From Siphonodentalium dalli (lineage: Eukaryota > Mollusca > Scaphopoda > Gadilida > Siphonodentaliidae): a stretch of 64,000 bases of DNA. A program made the position numbers and the translations under genes. The notes below the pieces were generated by a model. It saw only the letters and a program-made list of their open reading frames with translations. It searched no databases and was not told the DNA's origin. The stretch is from NCBI GenBank assembly GCA_032622095.1, contig CP136061.1:231324944-231388943 (forward strand). Reading direction: 5' to 3'. Below are positions 56,696 through 64,000 of the stretch, one piece after another. Position 1 is the first letter of the stretch. Each line of letters begins with the position of its first letter.

Positions 56696-57059
56696 CCCTG
56701 CTGGACAAAACAAGTGTCCACTTAACCGCGGTGTGGTTAGCGTTGCCACCACGGCAGAAATGCAAACCGCAGCTCCACCGGTTAACTACAGTTGGGCTGC
56801 GGTGTACTTGCCATTCAGCCATGGTGTAGTTGCCGTGGTGTACGTTCATTAAACTGAAAAAGACGATACAAACCAAAAATCTAACCACGGTGTACATGCC
56901 ATTCGACCGCGTTGTAGTTCGGCCAAGGTGTACTTGCCGTTTGGCCGCAGTGTACATGCCGTTCGGCCATGGTGCTCAACTGCAGTTACAAACTCTGACA
57001 CCGCGGGTGAACAGCAAATACACCACGGTGCCAATGGACACTTGTTGTGTCCAGCAGGG
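56696..57059. mobile_element. Small DNA element with 25 bp inverted ends and internal tandem motif
   Basis: Ends CCCTGCTGGACAMAACAAG then TGTCCA, inverted at the right. Flanked by TGTA on both sides (56692-56695, 57060-57063), possibly a 4 bp target duplication, although the surrounding sequence is rich in TGTA. The interior is a ~20 bp theme 'ggtgtacttgccattcggcc' repeated about ten times. Noncoding. Confidence 0.65.
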
Positions 57060-57069
57060 TGTACTAGTA

Positions 57070-58250
57070 TTAAAATATGACCTGCCAACATTTTATTATT
57101 AAATATTTGTGAGTATGCCAATTTCACATACATGTACAGGGGTACACTTACATGTATTTTTGTAAGGTGAACAAGAAATTATCTCTTTTGCAGGTACATG
57201 CATGATAGAAAAGACGTTCTGTATCAGTTGATACTCAGAGAAATAGGACATTCCACTGATTACAGTAACTACTACCCCATAGAACATCAGTATGTTTAAG
57301 ATACATGTATGGTAGTTACAGGTAACTGCATTAAAATATGTACATCATAATAGCACCATCAACAGCATGTACCGCTATCTTATTTAAAACAAATGGAATT
57401 AAGGAGCGTTACGGTTAAGGAATCAGAAAACATTGTTACAAATTGAAACCAATACAATTCGAGGAAGTTCCCTATTATCAATTTTCGGTATACACAATAC
57501 TCTGTCAGATGATGATAGTAAAGGCATGGGTGACCTTCATTATATGCGATGACCTTCATTATTTGTATGTTATAATTTAGAAATTACAGTTACATAATTT
57601 TGAAAAATTCCTCAAGAATATAATATACTACTAATAATATAGTGCAATGATAGTATGAACGATATTATCCACAAACGTACTTTATGTGAGCCGTGTCAAT
57701 TTTTTTAGGAGAGTGATACATGGTGACCCATTCAACACCAAAATCTTGAGTGGCGAGGATTAGCAAGCGCTATACCAGTACATGTATGTTAACAACCTGG
57801 TGGCAGTTTTAACCAAAGATCATTAGACAGCTGAAACAATGTGGCAACTGCAAAGTCGTGTAAAGTTCACGGCATACTAGATTGTGGGGTACTCAGCTGG
57901 AAGATTACAATGAAGACCAATCATGTCACATTCACAAAAAATGCACGTGATTTTTTAGCAAAGTGCTTACCATTGTAATTGTGACATTTCTGTTTTAAAT
58001 TTTACTTTTAATTGCTTTAAATCCTGGATGCATCATAGTTTTGAAGCGGTAAACTAAAGTGAAGCAGTATGTTACTGTGGTATTACCAGGGTGACCCCAT
58101 GTTACGGGTGATCAATTACTTAAAGGTTAGCTGTACATGTAAGTTTGGCCTATGGATTGCACTGCAACAATGCTTATGAGATGCTAATAAGGTATGAAAG
58201 ATATTAGTGCCAGTCGGATGTATGTTAATGTCATTGTTGTCATTTCAAAT
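57070..58250. other. Gene-free stretch
   Basis: No coding frame, RNA gene or clear repeat pair was recognised; scattered ACATGTA motifs. Confidence 0.4.
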
Positions 58251-58259
58251 GTTGAGAAG

Positions 58260-58756
58260 TACTAGTAGTGTTGAAACAATTAGCGATTTTAAGGAATCGA
58301 CTAGTCGCCAGAGGTAATCGACTACTAGTCGAACCCCTTCTAAGAGTTCCAGTTTCTATGCCCATATGATGTATAAAATGGGCCATGTGGCATCGCAGTT
58401 TCGAGTATCCAACTCTTCCGTGTCAGAACATTAAAACGGAAACCACGTGAACTATGTAATCTCCGTTTTGCCCGTGAGTCTCCCAATGTATGCGCCTACA
58501 CGTGCATACATTGGGTTCAGTTCAGGTCATGGAGTTCACCGCCCTTGCATGACTGGCAGTGGCATCGTTAAAGGAACAATGCAATAAGGCTTTAAGAAGT
58601 TAATATGTGTTAACTGTTACAGATTACATGATAATTTGGCCGTGCAATGGCACTGCTGTCATGATAGCACATAGGTACTGCTTTTTCCTGACTAGTAGAA
58701 TTCGGGATCGACTAATTTAATAATCGCATCGATTTCGACTAATCGTTTCAACACTA
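58260..58756. mobile_element. hAT-type MITE with 8 bp target duplication (497 bp)
   Basis: The right end, read inward, is TAGTGTTGAAACGATTAGTC. The left end carries TAGTGTTGAAACAATTAG after six extra bases (TACTAG). The octamer TTGAGAAG abuts both sides (58252-58259 and 58757-58764). Subterminal 'tcgactagt/actagtcga' motifs occur. No open frame. Confidence 0.8.
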
Positions 58757-58769
58757 TTGAGAAGAAATT

Positions 58770-59465
58770 GAGTGTATGGTTTCAGATAGAGAAATCAGGT
58801 ACATGATTTTACCGATGTTATCCCACTTCAAAGAAGTTGTAACCTGTAGGAACTCAAAACATGACACTGCATTTTTTTTTTGTGTCAAAATTAAATGCTT
58901 TGAAGTTGACTTGTGCCAAAACTTTATGCATGTCAAAATACTGTATACTGATTTTACTCATGCCAAATGACAGTACTGGTAGTGTGAAATCACTGGAATA
59001 ACAGAAATGCATTGAACTGCTTTGGAATTTTCATTCATGACATGACCAGAGACACATCCCAGTATGAAATTTACACCGCTCGGTGCTCCACTCTGGACTA
59101 TGGATATAAATGTGCAGTGTTTCATTTAATTTCATGTAATTTGTTTCTCCAATCATGATAGTCACTCTCCAATTGATGATTGATATATTTTTTCTCAGAT
59201 TTTTGCGTCCAAAACTTAATAAACATACAAGGCCAAATAATGATCATACAGTTGGGAAATTTATCTGGAAATATTAAAGCGCAAATGCAAATTTTCCTAT
59301 ACGGCAGTACATTGCCAAAGATACAATTTCAAGGGATGACAGTACATGTATGCTTATTTGGCACTCAAGTCAAGAGTACAGAGGAATGTCTGATTTAACA
59401 GCATAAATATAACTCTTGAATTGATAAATATGACATAACAGGGACACTTCAGTTTATAAATTATC
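58770..59465. other. 3' flank of the F-box gene
   Basis: On the minus strand this is the 3' UTR and downstream region; TTTAAT near 59125 could act as an ATTAAA poly(A) signal. No other gene was seen. Confidence 0.35.
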
Positions 59466-60746
59466 TTAATTTTTGTGCCAAAGTCCTAAATTCAAAGTAG
59501 ACAGTTTTGGAAGCTGCATAATTTTCTCAAGCCCTACAGTACTGATTTTTGTACAACCATATAAATCAATACACTCCAAATTCTTGAGCCTTTCACTAAT
59601 TTTTGTTAAACTTCTGTCTGTTATCCGAGTACACTGTCCAATATTCAAAGTTTTTATCTCATTCAATGATCCAACAAGCCCGCAGATCCCATCATCACTA
59701 ACACCGCATGCACACAAACTCAGACTTCGCAGGCTAAAAAGCCCTTGTGACAGGAACATCAGGGCTGGGTCTCCAATCTTGTCACAAAAACTGACATCAA
59801 GTGAGTCAATCCTGCTCCCCCCTTCGGCGAGGAATGCTATTCCAATATCACTAACATTGTCACAACTTCGGAGGTTCAGTTCCCTCAAACTTGGTATTTT
59901 GGCAATAAACTTCAAACCCGAGTCTGTAACACTTCCGCAGAAACTCAAATTAATGGATTTTACACAAAGAAGGCCTATGCTAAGATGTTTCAAAGCCTCA
60001 TCTGTCAATTTTTGACAGTCTTGAAGTCCCAGATGTTCAAGTCTATGAGCACCAGCCTCATTCTGAATGAGTAACGTCTGAGGAGTCAACATTTGGTTAA
60101 TAGTAATACTGGTACTTGACGATTCTTGTTCATCAGGTGATCCAGCAATATATGACACTCCTTTATCGGAAATATTACGACAACTCCGAAGATTGAGCAC
60201 TTTGATTTTGTCTAAACCTGATGCAATGAGATACAGACCAGTATTTGTTATGTTTGAGCAACCACCCAACTCTAGAATCTCTAAGTTTTTCAGGCATTGT
60301 GCGATTTTCTGAAGACTGGCATCTGTCACTTGTTTGCACAAACTCAAGTTTAGAACCCTCAGTTTTGGAAGTTCTTGCAGGATTGCCTGGCCCAATGCCA
60401 TATCAGTCACATTATAGCAGCCACTCAGATTCAAACTCTCTAAGTCAGGAATGCCAGTGACAACATCTCGCAGCGATTTGCGAATACTTAACACTTGAAT
60501 TCGTCGAATTCCTCTTCTTACCAAACTCGTAAACAAAGAAGGATTGTGTTTTTTCAAATGCATTTTTGCTTCGACACCTCGCCAAACCATTCTGTTATAC
60601 GCAGCGTCTCGCCATTTCTTGCACACTTGTGAACCGCGTCCCTTTTCTTTGACATCTAGGTAACAAAATATCATAGCCAATATCTCTGGAAACAGACAAG
60701 AAATACATTTTCCTGGCTTACAAAGTAACGTTTCACAGTTCTCCAT
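59466..60746 (-). CDS. FBXL14: F-box/LRR protein, FBXL14 (Ppa) family
   Basis: A complete, intronless 426-residue frame. An F-box lies at about 15-52 (ISCLFPEILAMIFCYLD...VCKKWRDAAY), then VWRGVEAKMHL, then leucine-rich repeats of the cysteine-containing AMN1/FBXL type from ~85 to the end (LNLSGCYNVTD, LNLSLCKQVTD, LELGGCSNITN, LNLRSCRNISD, LGLQDCQKLTD, LNLSFCGSVTD, LNLRSCDNVSD, LDVSFCDKIGD, LNIGQCTRITD, IDLYGCTKIS, LNLGLW). The protein is a substrate adaptor of an SCF (SKP1-CUL1-F-box) ubiquitin ligase. Known family members (Drosophila partner-of-paired, vertebrate FBXL14) promote turnover of Pax and Snail-family transcription factors. Oddities: a ~30-residue Ser/Thr/Gln-rich insertion at ~203-233 between repeats, and a short divergent end (HKN) after LNLGLW. 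The ATG context AAACATGG is strong. Confidence 0.95.
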   Translation of the reverse strand: MENCETLLCKPGKCISCLFPEILAMIFCYLDVKEKGRGSQVCKKWRDAAYNRMVWRGVEAKMHLKKHNPSLFTSLVRRGIRRIQVLSIRKSLRDVVTGIPDLESLNLSGCYNVTDMALGQAILQELPKLRVLNLSLCKQVTDASLQKIAQCLKNLEILELGGCSNITNTGLYLIASGLDKIKVLNLRSCRNISDKGVSYIAGSPDEQESSSTSITINQMLTPQTLLIQNEAGAHRLEHLGLQDCQKLTDEALKHLSIGLLCVKSINLSFCGSVTDSGLKFIAKIPSLRELNLRSCDNVSDIGIAFLAEGGSRIDSLDVSFCDKIGDPALMFLSQGLFSLRSLSLCACGVSDDGICGLVGSLNEIKTLNIGQCTRITDRSLTKISERLKNLECIDLYGCTKISTVGLEKIMQLPKLSTLNLGLWHKN

Positions 60747-60754
60747 GTTTAGCT

Positions 60755-60820
60755 TCGTGTCACGTGACCGGAATCTTGCCGGGTGAGGCGCAGTATGTAT
60801 CGAGCGATTTCATTGGTCTA
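60755..60820 (-). promoter_or_regulatory. Compact promoter of the F-box gene: E-box and CCAAT
   Basis: A palindromic E-box TCACGTGAC lies at 60760-60768, just upstream of the ATG, in a GC-richer block with CCGG motifs. An inverted CCAAT box lies at 60816-60812, about 66 bases before the ATG. No TATA box was seen, which fits a housekeeping-type gene. Confidence 0.5.
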
Positions 60821-60849
60821 AGTCCACCAGAGTGGTTACACAAAAAACT

Positions 60850-61544
60850 TGAACTACGTTTTGATAAATTGGTGGACCAGACAAAGACAATTTTCCGGAT
60901 AGGATGGACACTTAATTAATAGTTAAATTAGTTTATTAGTGTTTATTAATGTATAGTTTCATGGCTATCTTTGTTTATCAACCTCATCCCCCCGTAAAAA
61001 AAAAATATCATTATATCGACTCACCAAAGCTATAGCAGGGAACATACCATTCCGGACAACGTACGTTCCCTGGAAAAAATGTTTCGGTCTACTCTCTATT
61101 AAAGCGACACATTATTTCAACGATCACAATTTACCCTGAGAATAAATAACTGCTACCGGTAGGCTATATTCTATAGTCCAGTACATCAAGCATTAATGCG
61201 AAAAATTGCCAAACCCTGAACTAAAATTGCAACACGTGCAATGTTTATTTGCAGGAATATGTACATTTATAAACCAATTCTAAACAACGTACCATACTAT
61301 AATCAACAAGAAATGGAAAATTGGTGAATTGTGTTGAATATATTTGCGAAAATGTAAGGTAAAATGTTCAATTTATGGATTTTCGTGGATGTTTTAAATT
61401 AAGAAAAAACTCCAGTTGTGATTAGGAGTTTGGGGTCAGCCCCGAAGGGGTTTGCTAGATTGTTTTAAGGCATATCTGTTTCCCTGTCTTCAGAATTGTT
61501 CTGGCTGACAAAGATGAAAGATTTCCATCCCGAAAGTTCACAAA
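60850..61544. other. Gene-free stretch upstream of the F-box gene
   Basis: Contains a small hairpin 'ggggtcagccccgaaggggt' near 61433. No gene or repeat pair was recognised. Confidence 0.4.
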
Positions 61545-61815
61545 TCTTTAAAGGTACTTAATCCGATCAGACGGATTTATTGCAACAAAATAATGCTAAC
61601 CACTGTCAACTATGGTATCAAATTTCCCAAAACTTGTTATTTATCAACATTTTGTTCAACAAAATATTGCCGTATTATCACTAAAGTATCACGAAATATC
61701 TGATCACTCTGAGCTTTGATGGGTGGGTTCCTCGACTCGAATCAAATATTTGTTTACACTTGAAGCCCAAGAAATAGTAATTTAGGAGCGTCTGATAGGA
61801 TTGAGTACCTTTAAG
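61545..61815. repeat. Dispersed repeat with inverted partner at the window end
   Basis: 61690-61810 ('tctgatcactctgagctttg', 'ctcgactcgaatcaaatatt', 'aagaaatagtaattt.ggagcg') matches the reverse complement of 63775-63905; 61570-61690 matches the reverse complement of 5690-5815. Confidence 0.7.
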
Positions 61816-61959
61816 TTTAAGGCTGAATTGTTTTATAAGACATATATGTTTCCCTGTCTGTAGAATTGTTCACTGTTCTGCATCTCATACACATATATGA
61901 ACGCAAATGGACATTTTACCCCTTTCTGAATTGTTTTGCCAACGTTTGGTTTTCTTCAT

Positions 61960-62480
61960 TTAAAGGGACTCGCGGCCTTAAAAGTGGGTTCACGTGAAAT
62001 AACACACAAGTCTGTAAAACAATAATCATCAACAAGTGCATATAAAATATCTTGACTTTGTTCTTATTTGTATTATTATTAACTGTCCAGTAATGAGATT
62101 TCGTTATTATTATGTAAACATTACTGTTATAGTAGAATTATCGATATTAAAGTCCAATTAGTCCAATAAGATTCCAAAGTTTAATAAAAACTTGATGGTG
62201 AACATTTGAAAAGGTCAAATCATTGGAAAATATTCTAACAATTATATTCAGACTAAAATATTTGAACTACCGATTAGCGATCTTTGTTGACACATCACTG
62301 TAACAGTTGTGTTAACATACCAATGGTTTCAACACGCGAAATGTAGTTATTGAAGAATAATCAACAATGAATATCTGAACAAAGTTTATCTATTTCTCCA
62401 TGCTCTTCTTAGTGGTGATGTTTTTACAGACTTTTATAATTTTGATCCATTACCCACTGCGAGTAGTTTGGTCCCTTTAG
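61960..62480. mobile_element. TTAA-type MITE related to family B (~520 bp)
   Basis: Starts TTAAAGGGACTCGCGGCCTT (compare TTAAAGGCACGTGAGGCCTT at 46838) and ends 'ggtccctttag', the reverse complement with one changed base in the TTAA. A degraded relative lies at 12020-12290. Confidence 0.65.
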
Positions 62481-62849
62481 TGATGTGATCAGGATTTCAT
62501 TTCTCCAGTTACAACAGAAACATACAGAACCTTAATTTAACAGCATTATTGCTTTGTTCTGTACGTTGAGAGAAAAAAATGCTAAACACCAGGAGAGACT
62601 GATACATCCTATACATATCAAAACAAGCACAGAAGAATGTTATATTTTGTTATTGAACAAAATACATGCAATAATTTGTTCTGTCCATCTAAAGGATTGA
62701 GATTGTATGAAATAAATTGATAGAAACTTCTATAGCAAACAAAATAGCATCATTTGTTTGGCAATTTTCGTCCCAAATATAGTGTTACTCTTACATTAGA
62801 ATCTAAATAGAATGCAAAACAAGTTTCGTAAAAATGCCATAAAATATTA

Positions 62850-63254
62850 TTAAAATACTATAATTCATAGCCAATTGAAACATGTGTCCCAGAAGATGCC
62901 CATAGCGAAATAGATAACAGCTGGAATCATAGAAAGATTTCCCCCGTTATGGATCCCAGAATGCAACATAATTCAAGCTAAAAATGTATTTCCAATGGAA
63001 TGGAATAACTCTATCTTTAAGATATAGAGTTACTCCTCCTCCATTGAAAATAACCCACGTTTGTACTACAATCAAGAAGAAACAAGCACAAAACACGTCG
63101 GTAACTCAACAATAACGACATGTTAACAGTTTATTCGACCGGATAAGTTGATAATACATGCAATGTTTTGGAGCTTCCTCTTTGAAATGGTATATAATAT
63201 GGCATATATTTTATATAATGTGATCTGGGGGTTCGAAAATTAAGTGGGCCTTTA
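62850..63254. mobile_element. TTAA-type MITE family C, copy 2
   Basis: Matches 34640-34989 in order ('ctataattcat', 'cagaatgcaaca', 'acgacatgttaacagtttat', 'aatggtatataatatggca'), ending 'aattaagtgggccttTAA'. The left end is uncertain. Confidence 0.7.
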
Positions 63255-63475
63255 ACCCCTCCATGACTGGAGCTTCCTGAAAGTTTGTGAAAACCCTGTG
63301 CCAATGCATTCTCTTATATACGGTATGCGAGTCTACCATAGGTCGCCTCGCATATATACGAGAATGCATTGGCCTAACAATTTTTTATATATTTTTTTAT
63401 CAATTTTTCTTACATTCTTTAATAATTTGTATCATTTTTTATAATTTGTTCTTACATTCTTTAAAATAAATTGTT
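63252..63475 (+). mobile_element. TTAA hairpin MITE family II, abutting family C
   Basis: Begins TTAACCCCTCCATGACTGGA exactly where family C ends, and has a hairpin 'ccaatgcattctcttatata ... atatacgagaatgcattgg' (63300-63370) plus AT-rich 'cttacattcttta' blocks. The right end is replaced by a second copy of the family C 3' part. Confidence 0.7.
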
Positions 63476-63564
63476 TTGGAGCTTCCTCTTTCAAATGGTA
63501 TATAATATGGCATATAATTTATATAATGTAATCTGGGGGTTCGAAAATTAAGTGGTCCTTTAAA
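63475..63564. repeat. Duplicate of the family C right end
   Basis: 'tgttttggagcttcctcttt' through 'aattaagtggtccttTAA' repeats 63164-63254 directly on the far side of the family II element. Confidence 0.8.
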
Positions 63565-63774
63565 TATATTGCTGACTTAGTGAATACAACTACACGCAAT
63601 ACGTTAGTACACGTTAATGAGTCACGTGGTTACAGGCTCGATCATTGGATTAATGTAAGGGTAAGTTCACACGCTGGCAAGTTTGCACGGTATGTTTTGC
63701 AGGCATTTCGTTGTAGAGAACCACATGGTGCCAGACTATAAACGGACACATGCATATAAAATACATCTTAAAAG

Positions 63775-63905
63775 ATGCATAATCCGAAATAACGCTCCCA
63801 AATTACTATTTCTTTGACTTCTGGGGTAAAAATATTTTATTCGAGTCGAGCAACACACCCATCAAATCTCAGAGTGATCAGATATCGATTTTAGAAATTT
63901 GTTAT
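63775..63905. repeat. Inverted partner of 61690-61810
   Basis: Reverse complement match including 'ctcagagtgatcagatatcg', 'attcgagtcgagcaacacac' and 'cgctcccaaattactatttc'. The copy may continue past the window end. Confidence 0.7.
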
Positions 63906-64000
63906 TTCTCGAGATGTGTACTTATTTGTGGCATGGAAAAAAGTCGCCAAACCGACGGTCTCGGACAAAATTGCTGATGAAGATGGATAACTCTAGAATC

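Overview
This is animal (metazoan) nuclear DNA, AT-rich, gene-poor and dense in transposon relics. There are no operons, Shine-Dalgarno sites or bacterial genes. An F-box/LRR gene of the FBXL14 family, a rhodopsin-class receptor, canonical GT-AG splice signals and several LINE reverse transcriptase remnants establish the kingdom. Three features recall molluscan and other marine-invertebrate genomes: ACATGTA-rich tracts, tandem ~160 bp units around a 'ggccataactc...gttgaagttatcgcgc' theme, and very many TTAA-flanked hairpin elements. That assignment is inference; no gene here fixes the phylum.

Layout. 1-4.3 kb: a large inverted repeat running off the left edge, carrying repeated YY1-like motifs. 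4.3-8.1 kb: dispersed repeats, a 274 bp foldback element and a ~160 bp tandem array. 8.47-9.57 kb (minus): a class A GPCR with a suspicious frame problem at its N-terminus. 12.4-15.3 kb (minus): a spliced gene for a basic, Asn-rich protein of unknown function, with a TATA/Inr promoter, a short noncoding first exon and one long coding exon. 16.76-19.5 kb (minus): a 5'-truncated LINE. 20.5-24.6 kb: a second large foldback with a minisatellite core. 24.6-26.6 kb: LINE debris, a 3-copy tandem repeat and a (GAT)n tract. 27-38 kb: TTAA-flanked hairpin elements and LINE fragments. 39-45 kb: a CAGGG-ended element splitting an older repeat, and a P-element/THAP9-like transposase relic. 45-52.5 kb: degenerate tandem repeats and nested TTAA elements. 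53.0-55.6 kb: a triple nest, with a hAT-type element (8 bp target duplication) holding a palindromic element that holds a 180 bp TTAA element. 58.3-58.8 kb: a second hAT-type element. 59.47-60.75 kb (minus): an intact single-exon FBXL14-family gene with a compact promoter. 61-64 kb: more TTAA elements.

The three host genes are all on the minus strand and look functionally unrelated: an SCF ligase adaptor, a neuropeptide-type receptor and an unknown nuclear-looking protein. The dominant story is mobile DNA. At least five families of non-autonomous elements are flanked by TTAA. Two insertions can be compared with paralogous empty sites inside the same window. One family, with three copies of exactly 400 bp, carries two long, mutually reverse-complementary hairpins.
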